Shown piece by piece: positions 28,801 through 37,780 of a stretch of DNA of 64,000 bases. Source of the stretch: Mesorhizobium sp. GbtcB19 (GTDB lineage: Bacteria; Pseudomonadota; Alphaproteobacteria; Rhizobiales; Rhizobiaceae); NCBI RefSeq assembly GCF_019091085.1, contig NZ_JAGXJY010000002.1, positions 97,683-161,682 on the forward strand, given 5' to 3'. How positions within the stretch are numbered: the stretch's first letter is position 1; every line of letters starts with the position of its first letter. A program made the translations under genes and the position numbers. Below the pieces are notes generated by a model. The model had not been told where the DNA came from. It did no database searches and saw nothing but the letters and a program-made list of their open reading frames with translations.

Positions 28801-31800
28801 CTCGAGCGCCGACATCCATGCGCTGCGCACCTTCGCGCGCCGCACCTGGCATTATTTCGAGACCTTCGTCACGCCCGAGCAGCATCATCTGCCGCCTGAC
28901 AATTTCCAGGAAAGCCCGGCGCCCGTGGTGGCGCCGCGCACCTCGCCGACCAATATCGGCGTCTATCTTCTGTCGGTGGTGTCGGCCCGCGATTTCGGCT
29001 GGATCAGCCTGTCGGATGCCATCACCCGCATCGACGCCACGATGACGACCATCGAGAACATGCCGCGCGATCGCGGCCATCTCTACAACTGGTATGACAC
29101 GACGACGCTGAAGCCGCTCTATCCGCTCTATATCTCGGCGGTCGACAGCGGCAACCTCGCCGGCCACCTGGTCGCGGTGGCGGCGTCCTGCGCCGAATGG
29201 GCCGAGGCGCCCTCCGTCCATCTGCAGGGCGATTTCGAAGGCATCATCGATACCGTCACCATTCTCGACGAAAGCCTGGACGAGTTGCCGGATGACCGGC
29301 GCCAGCTGCGGCCGCTGCGCCAGCGGCTGGCCGACCGTCTCGACGGCATGCGCCGCGCGGTTACGACCATCAAGGCGCAGCCCGAGATGGCCTCGATCCG
29401 CACCATCAATCTTGCCGTGCTCGCCGGCGAGATCCGCAAGCTCGCCACCGCCATCCACACCGAGGCGGCCTCGCCGAAGAGCGATATCATCGCCGACTGG
29501 GCGGAACGGCTGGAAGCGACCTGCGAAGCGCATGTGCACGATTCGCACAATGACGAGGGCGCGGTCGCCGCGCTGCGCGCCAAGCTGCTCGCCCTGCGCG
29601 AGCGCTGCCGCCGCTACGCCTTCGAGATGGATTTCTCCTTCCTGATGCGCCAGGAGCGCAAGCTTCTGTCGATAGGCTACCGGGTCGAGGACCGCCAGCT
29701 CGACGAGAGCTGCTACGACCTGCTCGCCTCCGAGGCGCGGCTCACCAGCCTGTTCGCCATCGCCAAGGGCGACCTGCCGACCGAGCATTGGTTCCGCCTG
29801 GGACGCCCGATCGTCGAGATCGGCTTCCAGGGCGCGCTGATGTCCTGGTCGGGCTCGATGTTCGAGTATCTCATGCCGCCGCTGGTGATGAAGGAGCCGC
29901 AGGGCTCGATCCTCAACCAGACCAGCAAGCTCATCATCAAGCGCCAGATCCAGTATGCGCGTTCCAAGAACGTGCCCTGGGGCATTTCGGAAGCGGCCTA
30001 CAACGCCCGCGACCGCGAGCTCACCTACCAGTACACCAATTTCGGCGTGCCCGGCCTCGGCCTGAAGCGCGGCCTTGGCCAGAACACGGTGATCGCGCCT
30101 TATGCGACGATTCTCGCGGCGCAGTTCAGCCCGCGCGAGGCGGTGCAGAACCTGCAGCGGCTGCGCTCGATCGGCGCGCTCGGCCGCCACGGCTTCTACG
30201 ACGCGGTCGATTTCACGCCGCAGCGCGTGCCCGAAGGCACCGACCACGCCGTGGTGCAGAACTACATGGCGCACCATTCCGGCATGTCGATCGCGGCCGT
30301 CGCCGACGCCATTTTCGAGGGCCGGCTGCGCGAGCGTTTCCACAGCGACCCGGTGATCGAGTCGGCCGAGCTCCTGTTGCAGGAGAAGGCGCCGCGCGAC
30401 ATCCCGACCGCCACCGTCAGGACGGAAGCCGACGAGCGCGCCAAGGACGAAACCGAGGCCGAGAGCCCCGACAGCCGCGTCGTGCTCGACCCGATCAAGG
30501 CGCTGCGCGCCACCAACGTCATGTCCAATGGCCGTTATTCGGTCATGGTCACCGCCACCGGCTCCGGCTACAGCCGCTTCGGCGAGCTTGCCGTCACCCG
30601 CTGGCAGCCGGACCCGAGCGAGGACCGCCTCGGCTCCTACATCTTCCTGCGCGACACCGCGACGGGCGACTGGTGGTCGGCCACCGCCGAGCCGAAGCGC
30701 GCCGAGGGCGAACGCGTCCAGACGCTGTTTGGCGACGACAAGGCGAGCTTCACCAAGTCGGTCGGCTCGCTGCGTTCGGAGGTCGAGTGCATCGTCATTT
30801 CCGAGGGCAATGGCGAGGGCCGCCGCATCACGCTCTACAATGACAGCGCCACCGACCGGCATATCGAGATCACCTCCTTCGCCGAGCTGGTGCTCGGCAA
30901 CGAGGCTTCGGACAACGCGCATCCGGCGTTCTCCAAGATGTTCATCGAGACCGAGATCGCGCCGAACAATGGCGCGATCTTCGCCACGCGGCGCAAGCGC
31001 GACAAGAACGAGCCCGACCTCACCATGGTGCATTTCGTCACCGACCCGGCGGGCCCGTCGCGCGATGCCGAGGCCGAGACCGACCGGCGCGCCTTCATCG
31101 GCCGTGGCCGCACCATTGCCGACGCCGTCGCCTTCGACCCCGGCGTCAGGCTGTCCGGCAGCCAGGGCTTCACGCTCGACCCGGTGGCGGCGCTGCGCCG
31201 CCAGGTGCGCGTGCCGGCCAACAAGAAGATCTCGCTGACCTTCTGGACCGCCGTCGGCGCCAATCGCGGCGAGCTCGACGAGGCGATCGCCCGGCTCGAC
31301 CACCAGGAGAGCTTCGCCCGCCAGGCCATGCTTGCCTGGACGCGCAGCCAGGTGCAGACGCGCCACCTCGGCCTCAGCCTCACCGACGCCGCCAATGTGC
31401 AGAAACTGGCGCGCTACCTGATCTATCCCGATCCGTTCCTGCGCCTGCCGGCGGAGTCCATCGCGTCGGGCCTCGGTCGCCAGTCGAGCCTGTGGCCGAC
31501 CAGCATCTCCGGCGATTTCCCGATCTTCCTCGTGCGCATCGGCGACGTCGCCGATCTCGAGATCGTCGCCCAGGCGCTGCGCTTCCAGGAATATATGCGT
31601 GCCCGCGGCATGATGATCGACTTCGTCGTCGTCAACGAGCAGGCCTCATCCTATGTGCAGGACCTGCAGCGCGCGGTGGAGACGCTGTGCGAGAACAGCC
31701 GCCTGCGCGGCCGCGAACTCGGACCCCGCCAGCACATCTTCGCGGTGCGCCGCGACCTGATGGACGAGCCGACCTACAAGACCTTGCTGTCGGTGGCGCG

Positions 31801-34387
31801 CGTCGTTCTGCATACCCGCAACGGCACGATCTTCGACCAGCTCGAACGCGCCGAGACGGCGGCCCTCCAGGCCCGCGATGCCTTGCTGCAGGCGGACGGC
31901 GGCAGCCCGCGCGAGCCCACGCCGCCGCTGCCCTTGCCGGTGCCGGCAAGCCGGGATGGCGGCGACATCGCCGCCGACGGCAGCGGCCTCAGCCTCTGGA
32001 ACGGCTTCGGCGGCTTCGATGGCGACGGCCGCCACTATGTGACGCGGCTGACCGGGCGGCGTTCGACGCCGCAGCCCTGGATCAACGTCATCTCCAACGC
32101 CTCTTTCGGCTTCCACGTCTCGGCCGAAGGCGCCGGCTTCACCTGGAGCCGCAACAGCCGTGACTACCAGCTGACGCCATGGTCGAACGACCCGGTGTCG
32201 AACCGGCCGGGCGAGGGCTTCTATATTTTCGACCAATCGAGCGGCAAGGCGTTCTCGCCGATGGCCGCGACGGTTCGCGATCCGTCGATGACCTATGAGA
32301 CCTGGCATGGCCAGGGCTTCTCGACCTTCCGCTCGAGGCGCGGCTCGCTGTCGATGGACCTGACGCAGGTGGTCGACCCGGCCGATCCGGTGAAGATCAG
32401 CCGGTTGCGCATCCAGAATGCCGGCGCCGCGCCGGCGCGGCTGCGCGTCTACGCCTATGCCGAATGGGTGCTGGGCGGCCACCGCTCGCGCACCGCGGCG
32501 ACCATCGTGCCCGCGCGGGACGCGGCAACAGGGGCCATGCTGGCGCAGAATCCTTACGGTCTCGACTTCGGCGAGCGGGTGGCCTTCCTGGCGGCGGCCC
32601 ATCCGGTCCATTCGGTGACGGCCGACCGCTCCGAGTTCATCGGCAGGCACGGCACGACCGAGTATCCACAGGCCGTGCTGGGCGGGCTCGCGCTGTCCGG
32701 GCGCATCGAGGCGGGCGACGATCCATGCGCGGTCGTCGCCAGCGACATCGACATCCCGGCCGGCGGCGACGTGACGCTGTTCTGGCTGCTCGGCGACGCG
32801 GCCACGCCCGCCGAGGCCAGCGCCCTGGTGCAGACCCATCGCGGCAAGGATTTCGACCAGCGCCTGGCCGACAACGAAAAGGCCTGGCGCGGCTTCCTCG
32901 ACACAATCCAGGTCGAGACGCCGGACGAGGCAATGAACGCCATGGTCAACCACTGGCTGCCTTATCAGAGCCTGGCCTGCCGTATCCGCGCGCGCTCGGC
33001 TTTCTACCAGGCGAGCGGCGCCTTCGGCTTCCGCGACCAGTTGCAGGACACGCTTGCGCTTCTGGCGCATGACCCGAAGCTGGCGCGCGACCAGATCCTC
33101 AATGCCGCGCGCCGGCAGTTCCCGGAAGGCGACGTGCAGCATTGGTGGCTGCCGCGCACCGATGCCGGGGTGCGCACCATGATCTCGGACGATGTGGTCT
33201 GGCTGGCGCATGCGACCGCCCGCTACATCGAAGTGACCGGCGATGCCGCGATCCTCAAGGAGCAGTTGCCTTTCATCGACGGGCAGGAGCTCGGTGAGGG
33301 CGAGCACGACGCCTTCTTCACGCCCGAGATCACCAAGAACACCGCTTCGCTCTATGATCATTGCGCGCGGGCGCTCGACCTCGCGATCAAGCGCAGCAGC
33401 CCTGCCGGCCTGCCGCTCATCCTCGGCGGCGACTGGAACGACGGCATGAACCGTGTCGGCGAGGGCGGCAAGGGCGAGAGCGTGTGGCTGGGCTGGTTCC
33501 TCCTGAAGACGCTCACCGACTTCGCGCCCGTCGCCAGGGGGCAGGGCGACACCAAGCGGGCGCAGGCGTGGATGAAGCACGCGGACGTGCTGAAGCGGGC
33601 GCTGGAAAGCACCGCCTGGGACGGCCAGTGGTACCGGCGCGGCAGCTTCGACGACGGCTCGCCGCTCGGCTCGCACAATTCGGACGAGTGCAATATCGAC
33701 TCCATCGCCCAGTCCTGGAGCGTGCTGTCGGGCGAGGGCGATCCGGCGCGCTCGACGACGGCCATGGAACAGGCGACCAACATGCTGGTCGACGACGAGC
33801 TCAAGATCGTCAAGCTGTTCACGCCGCCCTTCTCGAAGAGCGAGAAGGACCCCGGCTACATCAAGAGCTATCCGCCGGGCGTGCGCGAGAATGGCGGCCA
33901 GTACACCCATGCCGCCACCTGGTTCGTGATCGCGCTGGCCGAAATGGGCCGCACCGACGAGGCCTATCGCTGCTTCTCGATGCTGAACCCGGTCAACCAC
34001 GCTTCTGACGAGGCTGCCGCCGAACACTACCGCGTCGAGCCTTATGTCGTGGCCGCAGACATCTATTCCGGCCAAGGCAAGGGCGGGCGCGGCGGCTGGA
34101 CCTGGTACACGGGCTCGGCCGGCTGGCTTTACCGCGCCGCGGTGGAAGGCATCCTCGGCATCGAGCGGCGTGGCAAGGAGATCACGTTTAGGCCGAAGCT
34201 GCCCGGGCACTGGGACGGCTACGCCGCGACGCTCAAGATGTTCGGCGGCGAAATCAAGGTTCGCGTCATCCGCGACAAAAAGACCAAGTCGATCTCGCTA
34301 GAAGTCGATGGTTCGAAGAAAAAATCGGCGTCTTTCGAGCCGAAAGCCGGCGACAAGACCGAAGTCGTCGTCAGGATACCAGCGTAA
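25808..34387 (+). CDS. ndvB: Cyclic beta-1,2-glucan synthase
   Basis: A giant inner-membrane enzyme of 2,859 residues (about 2,830 in Sinorhizobium NdvB) that makes cyclic beta-1,2-glucan from UDP-glucose for the periplasm, needed for osmotic adaptation and for nodule invasion in rhizobia. After an N-terminal cytoplasmic region come membrane helices near residues 410-470, a GT84 glycosyltransferase region (V-M-T-L-D-A-D-T-R) with the acceptor motif H-H-R-W-A-R-G-D-W near 780, further helices near 815-990, a glycoamylase-like domain near 1300-1600, and C-terminal GH94 phosphorylase-like modules with the catalytic G-G-D-W-N-D-G-M near 2540 and N-G-G-Q-Y-T-H near 2695, which set ring size. A strong terminator follows. 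Confidence 0.98.
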   Translation: MNIQTNPNKIEHASAGFPAVTDAPIRSNFLPEDRLRALGVALAKGEVKELFGLAPFEFQARIRDSAKKILEVYRSTNAAQAKGETITPAAQWLLDNNYLVEETIFQVKRDLPRRFYRQLPTLTLGDGTVLPRAFVVAWSYVEHSDSSVSANMFKAIVEGFQSVEPMKIGELWALPSLLRFVLIENLRRIAVRVERTRQMRHIANEVADRVLATDDNADRTRILSTYSAHAQDTTFATQLLYRLRDGSQNAGRALEWLEGELEKTGSDAEEIIISEHQTLSSGNVTTGNIIRGLRLINDVDWTVWFEGVSRIDTLLREKTDFAALDFFSRDQYRTAIEQLARRSELSEYRVAEKAIELAGHTPGVTDASGVPETADPAVHTDVGFFLVGPRRQELEKAIGYRPPFYVTFKRGFASAGWLGIVVPVFLLTALLLVLSGRALANLGLSVESITLMLALFAVPASEGALAFFNTVVAMFLKPTRLVGYDYNKHGIPAESRTLVVVPSLIGSRDDVEENIRNIEVHHLANTAEEIHFALLSDWPDSKTEIDAADIEILQYARDEIARLNARYPSEGSPRFYLLHRRRLYNQAQGCWMGWERKRGKLHELNLLLRGDSDTTFLPLDVPLPEKVVYVMTLDADTRTTRDAVSSLVGKLAHPLNRPHFDPVKRVVSAGYTILQPRITASLTSGDDASFFQRVFSANRGLDPYVFAVSDVYQDVFGDGSFTGKGLYHVDAFEAALKERIDENTILSHDLLEGALARAALVTDVELVEDYPTRYSVDASRHHRWARGDWQLLGFIFDPRSGVPALSRWKMVDNLRRSVTPIFWVMACVAGWTLLPFTQAAQWQALMILSLFMAPTFDIVNGILPKSGDQTPRGHFSALARDTVFGTALVALKVLLMAHLAWMMGDAIVRTIYRLFVSRQNLLEWRTASQAAKGGNDLGAYYGMMYGAVIIGVVGLAIPVLADSTGAFVAFFFAIFWIASPAVACWISRSAETEDRLRISSADIHALRTFARRTWHYFETFVTPEQHHLPPDNFQESPAPVVAPRTSPTNIGVYLLSVVSARDFGWISLSDAITRIDATMTTIENMPRDRGHLYNWYDTTTLKPLYPLYISAVDSGNLAGHLVAVAASCAEWAEAPSVHLQGDFEGIIDTVTILDESLDELPDDRRQLRPLRQRLADRLDGMRRAVTTIKAQPEMASIRTINLAVLAGEIRKLATAIHTEAASPKSDIIADWAERLEATCEAHVHDSHNDEGAVAALRAKLLALRERCRRYAFEMDFSFLMRQERKLLSIGYRVEDRQLDESCYDLLASEARLTSLFAIAKGDLPTEHWFRLGRPIVEIGFQGALMSWSGSMFEYLMPPLVMKEPQGSILNQTSKLIIKRQIQYARSKNVPWGISEAAYNARDRELTYQYTNFGVPGLGLKRGLGQNTVIAPYATILAAQFSPREAVQNLQRLRSIGALGRHGFYDAVDFTPQRVPEGTDHAVVQNYMAHHSGMSIAAVADAIFEGRLRERFHSDPVIESAELLLQEKAPRDIPTATVRTEADERAKDETEAESPDSRVVLDPIKALRATNVMSNGRYSVMVTATGSGYSRFGELAVTRWQPDPSEDRLGSYIFLRDTATGDWWSATAEPKRAEGERVQTLFGDDKASFTKSVGSLRSEVECIVISEGNGEGRRITLYNDSATDRHIEITSFAELVLGNEASDNAHPAFSKMFIETEIAPNNGAIFATRRKRDKNEPDLTMVHFVTDPAGPSRDAEAETDRRAFIGRGRTIADAVAFDPGVRLSGSQGFTLDPVAALRRQVRVPANKKISLTFWTAVGANRGELDEAIARLDHQESFARQAMLAWTRSQVQTRHLGLSLTDAANVQKLARYLIYPDPFLRLPAESIASGLGRQSSLWPTSISGDFPIFLVRIGDVADLEIVAQALRFQEYMRARGMMIDFVVVNEQASSYVQDLQRAVETLCENSRLRGRELGPRQHIFAVRRDLMDEPTYKTLLSVARVVLHTRNGTIFDQLERAETAALQARDALLQADGGSPREPTPPLPLPVPASRDGGDIAADGSGLSLWNGFGGFDGDGRHYVTRLTGRRSTPQPWINVISNASFGFHVSAEGAGFTWSRNSRDYQLTPWSNDPVSNRPGEGFYIFDQSSGKAFSPMAATVRDPSMTYETWHGQGFSTFRSRRGSLSMDLTQVVDPADPVKISRLRIQNAGAAPARLRVYAYAEWVLGGHRSRTAATIVPARDAATGAMLAQNPYGLDFGERVAFLAAAHPVHSVTADRSEFIGRHGTTEYPQAVLGGLALSGRIEAGDDPCAVVASDIDIPAGGDVTLFWLLGDAATPAEASALVQTHRGKDFDQRLADNEKAWRGFLDTIQVETPDEAMNAMVNHWLPYQSLACRIRARSAFYQASGAFGFRDQLQDTLALLAHDPKLARDQILNAARRQFPEGDVQHWWLPRTDAGVRTMISDDVVWLAHATARYIEVTGDAAILKEQLPFIDGQELGEGEHDAFFTPEITKNTASLYDHCARALDLAIKRSSPAGLPLILGGDWNDGMNRVGEGGKGESVWLGWFLLKTLTDFAPVARGQGDTKRAQAWMKHADVLKRALESTAWDGQWYRRGSFDDGSPLGSHNSDECNIDSIAQSWSVLSGEGDPARSTTAMEQATNMLVDDELKIVKLFTPPFSKSEKDPGYIKSYPPGVRENGGQYTHAATWFVIALAEMGRTDEAYRCFSMLNPVNHASDEAAAEHYRVEPYVVAADIYSGQGKGGRGGWTWYTGSAGWLYRAAVEGILGIERRGKEITFRPKLPGHWDGYAATLKMFGGEIKVRVIRDKKTKSISLEVDGSKKKSASFEPKAGDKTEVVVRIPA

Positions 34388-34762
34388 AATCAAAGGCTTG
34401 GCTTGTTAGCCGCGCATCCCGAGGGATGCGCGGCCAATCGCTGTTTTTTACTTGGCGTGGGCACCGCGCCCCACCGCTTGCCTTCCTTTAGGGCAGACTA
34501 AGCAAGCAGCCGGTGATTAAAAATGTGGCAGCCCGGGGCAAGTGCCATTATTTTGCCGCAAGGCTGACATTTCACCTTTTATCTCAAACCGTTAGGCGAT
34601 CACGTCAGATTTCGTACCGTCGTCATCTTTTGTTCGCTAAATGGGAACTGAAGGGATAGACGACGCATTGTTTCGCGACACATTTACCGTTACGTGTCAA
34701 AAAATGGTGCGGTGCACAATAGCGGCATTGAGCACGGACAAGAGTTTGGCGGAGTAGCTGAA
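34388..34762 (+). other. Intergenic region between ndvB and ndvA
   Basis: This 375-base spacer begins with the ndvB terminator (34409-34449) and must then hold the ndvA promoter, so the two glucan genes are separately transcribed. The second half is AT-richer than its surroundings, as expected of a promoter. An open frame beginning at GTG 34694 runs into ndvA but adds residues without family similarity. I cannot point to a firm -35/-10 pair. Confidence 0.5.
34409..34449 (+). terminator. Rho-independent terminator after ndvB
   Basis: GCCGCGCATCCC (34409-34420) and GGGATGCGCGGC (34423-34434) form a perfect 12-base stem, followed nine bases later by a run of six T (34444-34449). It begins 21 bases after the ndvB stop. 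Confidence 0.85.
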
Positions 34763-36532
34763 GTGTCACTTCTGCAGATCTACTTTAGAGCGCTGGGTTA
34801 TCTGGCGGCCGACAAGAAGCGCGTCGCGCTGATTTGCGGCGCCAACGTCGCGCTCGCGGCGATTGCGATCCTCGAGCCGATCCTGTTGGGTCGGGTGATC
34901 GGTGCCATTTCCGAAAAAGGCGCGGTGTTCTCGACGCTCGCCGTCTGGGCCGCTCTCGGTGCCTTCAATGTCGTCGCTTTCGTGCTGGTGGCGCGCGGCG
35001 CCGACCGTTTCGCTCATGCCCGTCGCTCCGAAGTGCTGTGCCAGTCCTTCGAGCGCGTCATCACGATGCCGCTCGCCTGGCATCAGCAGCGCGGCACGTC
35101 CAATTCGCTGCACACGCTGTTGCGCGCCGTCGAGACCCTGTTCAGCCTCTGGCTCGAATTCATGCGCGTGCATCTCTCGACCGCCATCGCGCTGGTGCTG
35201 CTGGTGCCGACCGCGCTTGCCATGGACGTCCGCATGTCCATCGTGCTGCTTGGCCTCGGCGTGCTTTACGTCGGCATCGGCCGTATCGTCATGCGCCACA
35301 CCAAGTCGGGGCAGACGGCCGTCGAGCGCCACTACCACACCGTCTTTGCCCATGTGACCGACAGCGTCAGCAATGTCGCCGTGCTGCAGAGCTACAACCG
35401 CATCGGCCATGAGACCGCGACGCTGAAGCGTTACGTGAAGGACCTGCTCGACGCGCAGAATCCGGTGCTCGACTGGTGGGCGATCGCCAATGCGCTGAAC
35501 CGCCTGTCCTCGACCATCTCGATGATGATCGTGCTCTCGATCGGCGCTTATCTCGTCACCCGTGGCCAGCTCCGCGTCGGCGATGTCGTCGCCTTCACGG
35601 GCTTTGCCGGAATGCTGATCGCCCGTCTCGACCAGATGTCGGCCTTCACCACGCAGATTTCCGAGGCGCGTGCCAAGCTGGAAGACTTCTACCGCCTCGA
35701 GGACTCGGCCGCCGAGACCGCCGAGCCCGATGGTCTGCGCGAGCTGACCAATGTCACCGGCCATGTCCGCTTCGAGGACGTCAGCTTCGAGTTCGCCAAT
35801 TCCGGCCACGGCATCGAGGACGTCTCCTTCGAGGTCCAGGCCGGCCAGACGGTTGCCATCGTCGGCCCGACCGGCGCCGGCAAGACGACGCTCATCAATC
35901 TGTTGCAGCGCGTCTTCACGCCGTCCAGCGGCCGCATCCTGATCGACGGCATCGACACCCGCACGGTGACCCGCAAGTCGCTGCGCCACTCGATCGCCAC
36001 CGTCTTCCAGGATGCCGGCCTGCTCAACCGCTCGATCGAGGACAACATCCGTGTCGGCCGCGCCGACGCGAGCAATGACGAGGTGCACGCCGCAGCCAAT
36101 GCCGCCGCCGCGCAGGACTTCATCCTGTCCAAGAGCTGCGGCTACGACACCGTCGTCGGCGAGCGTGGCGGCCAGCTCTCGGGCGGCGAGCGCCAGCGTA
36201 TCGCCATCGCCCGCGCCGTGCTGAAGGACGCGCCGATCCTGGTGCTCGACGAGGCGACCAGCGCGCTCGACGTCGAGACCGAGGACCGCGTCAAGGAAGC
36301 GATCGACGAGCTGCGCCGCAACCGCACGACCTTCATCATCGCCCACCGTCTGACCACCGTCCGCGACGCCGATCTGGTCGTCTTCATGGACAAGGGCAAG
36401 GTGGTCGAGATGGGCGGCTTCACCGAACTGTCGCTGCGCAACGGTCGTTTCGCCAGCCTGCTGCGCGCCGGCGGCCTGCTCAACGACGAGGAAGTTCGCC
36501 GCCTCAGCCGCACGGTTACGGAAGCGGCGTAA
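34763..36532 (+). CDS. ndvA: Cyclic beta-1,2-glucan export ABC transporter
   Basis: A fused membrane/ATPase half-transporter (589 residues, close to Agrobacterium ChvA at about 588) that exports cyclic glucan from the cytoplasm to the periplasm as a homodimer. Six membrane helices occupy roughly residues 20-300. The nucleotide-binding domain follows, with Walker A G-P-T-G-A-G-K-T-T, signature L-S-G-G-E-R-Q-R and Walker B I-L-V-L-D-E-A-T. I choose GTG 34763, giving the family start S-L-L-Q-I-Y, with GGAG eight bases upstream; GTG 34694 would add 23 residues. It works with NdvB just upstream. Confidence 0.96.
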   Translation: MSLLQIYFRALGYLAADKKRVALICGANVALAAIAILEPILLGRVIGAISEKGAVFSTLAVWAALGAFNVVAFVLVARGADRFAHARRSEVLCQSFERVITMPLAWHQQRGTSNSLHTLLRAVETLFSLWLEFMRVHLSTAIALVLLVPTALAMDVRMSIVLLGLGVLYVGIGRIVMRHTKSGQTAVERHYHTVFAHVTDSVSNVAVLQSYNRIGHETATLKRYVKDLLDAQNPVLDWWAIANALNRLSSTISMMIVLSIGAYLVTRGQLRVGDVVAFTGFAGMLIARLDQMSAFTTQISEARAKLEDFYRLEDSAAETAEPDGLRELTNVTGHVRFEDVSFEFANSGHGIEDVSFEVQAGQTVAIVGPTGAGKTTLINLLQRVFTPSSGRILIDGIDTRTVTRKSLRHSIATVFQDAGLLNRSIEDNIRVGRADASNDEVHAAANAAAAQDFILSKSCGYDTVVGERGGQLSGGERQRIAIARAVLKDAPILVLDEATSALDVETEDRVKEAIDELRRNRTTFIIAHRLTTVRDADLVVFMDKGKVVEMGGFTELSLRNGRFASLLRAGGLLNDEEVRRLSRTVTEAA

Positions 36533-36542
36533 CCAGCGCCTT

Positions 36543-36692
36543 TCCCTTCTCCCCTTGTGGGAGAAGGTGGATCGGCGCGACAGCGCCGAGACGGATGAGG
36601 GGTGTTCCAGCGGAGTGAGGCGCTGGCTTTCCCTGGAGCACCCCTCATCCGTCGCCTTCGGCGACACCTTCTCCCACAAGGGGAGAAGGGGA
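36543..36692. repeat. Inverted pair of family-A intergenic repeats
   Basis: The left copy starts CCCTTCTCCCCTTGTGGGAG and contains GGATGAGGGGTGTTCC; the right copy is its inverse, ending CTTCTCCCACAAGGGGAGAA. The two outer arms are nearly perfect inverse complements and can form a stem of about 60 base pairs. It lies between ndvA and ccmC on the same strand. Confidence 0.87.
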
Positions 36693-36748
36693 AGAGTGCG
36701 ACACTCCCCCGATTGCTCCTGTCGCGTCACCGGTCTATTTAGATCGGC

Positions 36749-37507
36749 ATGAGCGACACCACCTCACGCTTGAGCGCCTGGACCGATCTCGCCAACCCGA
36801 CACGCTTCGTCGGGCTCGCCGGCAAGGTCATTCCGTGGCTGGCGGGGACAGCCGCCATCCTGCTCGCTGTCGGTCTCTATATGAGCTTCACGGCGCCGGA
36901 GGATTTCCAGCAGGGCATCACCGTGCGCATCATGTACATCCACGTGCCTTTCGCCTGGCTCGCCATGATGTGCTACACGATCATGGCGATCTCGGCGCTG
37001 GGAACGCTGGTCTGGCGCCATCCGCTGGCCGATGTCGCGCTGAAATCGGCGGCGCCGATCGGCGCCACCTTCACCGCGTTGGCGCTGGTCACCGGCTCGA
37101 TCTGGGGTAAGCCGATGTGGGGCACCTGGTGGGTGTGGGACGCCCGGCTGACCTCGGTCTTCGTGCTCTTCCTGATGTATCTCGGCATCATCGCGCTGAC
37201 CCGCGCGCTGGACGACGCCGGCCGCGCCGCCTGGGCCGCCGCAATCATCACCCTGGTCGGCTTCATCAACATCCCGATCATCAAATTCTCGGTCGACTGG
37301 TGGAACACGCTGCACCAGCCGGCGTCGGTCTTCCGCCTTGGCGGCCCGACAATCGATCCCTCGATGCTGTGGCCGCTGGCCGTGATGGCGCTGGGTTTCA
37401 CGGTGCTGTTCTTCGCGCTGCATCTGATGGCGATGCGCACGGAGATTTTCAGGCGCAGGGTGACGGCGATGCGCAGGGTTGCGGCCAGGCAGGCGGAGCG
37501 GCAGTAG
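36749..37507 (+). CDS. ccmC: Heme exporter/chaperone protein CcmC
   Basis: A 252-residue inner-membrane protein with six helices that presents heme to CcmE during cytochrome c maturation (System I). The periplasmic tryptophan-rich motif is intact (W-G-T-W-W-V-W-D-A-R-L-T, near residues 126-137), as are the flanking histidines in I-H-V-P-F and L-H-Q-P. Normally it is coded with ccmA, ccmB, ccmD and ccmG. Here the gene upstream is ndvA and downstream is a repeat and a convergent gene, so ccmC stands alone. The short stretch after its stop holds no ccmD-like membrane peptide. Confidence 0.94.
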   Translation: MSDTTSRLSAWTDLANPTRFVGLAGKVIPWLAGTAAILLAVGLYMSFTAPEDFQQGITVRIMYIHVPFAWLAMMCYTIMAISALGTLVWRHPLADVALKSAAPIGATFTALALVTGSIWGKPMWGTWWVWDARLTSVFVLFLMYLGIIALTRALDDAGRAAWAAAIITLVGFINIPIIKFSVDWWNTLHQPASVFRLGGPTIDPSMLWPLAVMALGFTVLFFALHLMAMRTEIFRRRVTAMRRVAARQAERQ

Positions 37508-37554
37508 CGATGCCGAGCGCTGACGTCGGCGATTAGCCGAGCCTCTTATGCCTT

Positions 37555-37754
37555 CGTCATCCTAGGGCGGAGCGACGCGTAGCGGAGCGCAGACCCTAGG
37601 ATCCATTCCGTTATTTCTCCACTTTGCAGCCATCGGACTCTTGGCGCCCGATGCCGATGCCCGTTCTGCAGCGTGGCGTTTGTCGTTCACGTCACGGAAT
37701 GGATCCTAGGGTCTGCGCGCGTCGCTTCGCTCCTTGCTCCGCCCTAGGATGACG
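37555..37754. repeat. Family-C intergenic repeat, inverted pair
   Basis: The left arm CGTCATCCTAGGGCGGAGCG and the inner segment GCGCAGACCCTAGGATCCAT are mirrored at the right by ATGGATCCTAGGGTCTGCGC and GCTCCGCCCTAGGATGACG. The arms are about 55 bases each around a loop of roughly 85 bases. The same family occurs at 59626-59806. It lies between convergent ccmC and the aldolase gene. Confidence 0.85.
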
Positions 37755-37780
37755 AACGATCGTGGGTTCTCGCCGCTTGA

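Noticed and set aside
25931-31366. An 1,811-residue open frame antisense to ndvB, and a second of 854 residues at 31646-34210
   Set aside because: These are shadow frames produced by GC-rich codon bias. The proteins are full of Arg, Ala, Gly and Asp with no domain, and the sense strand codes for an unmistakable NdvB.
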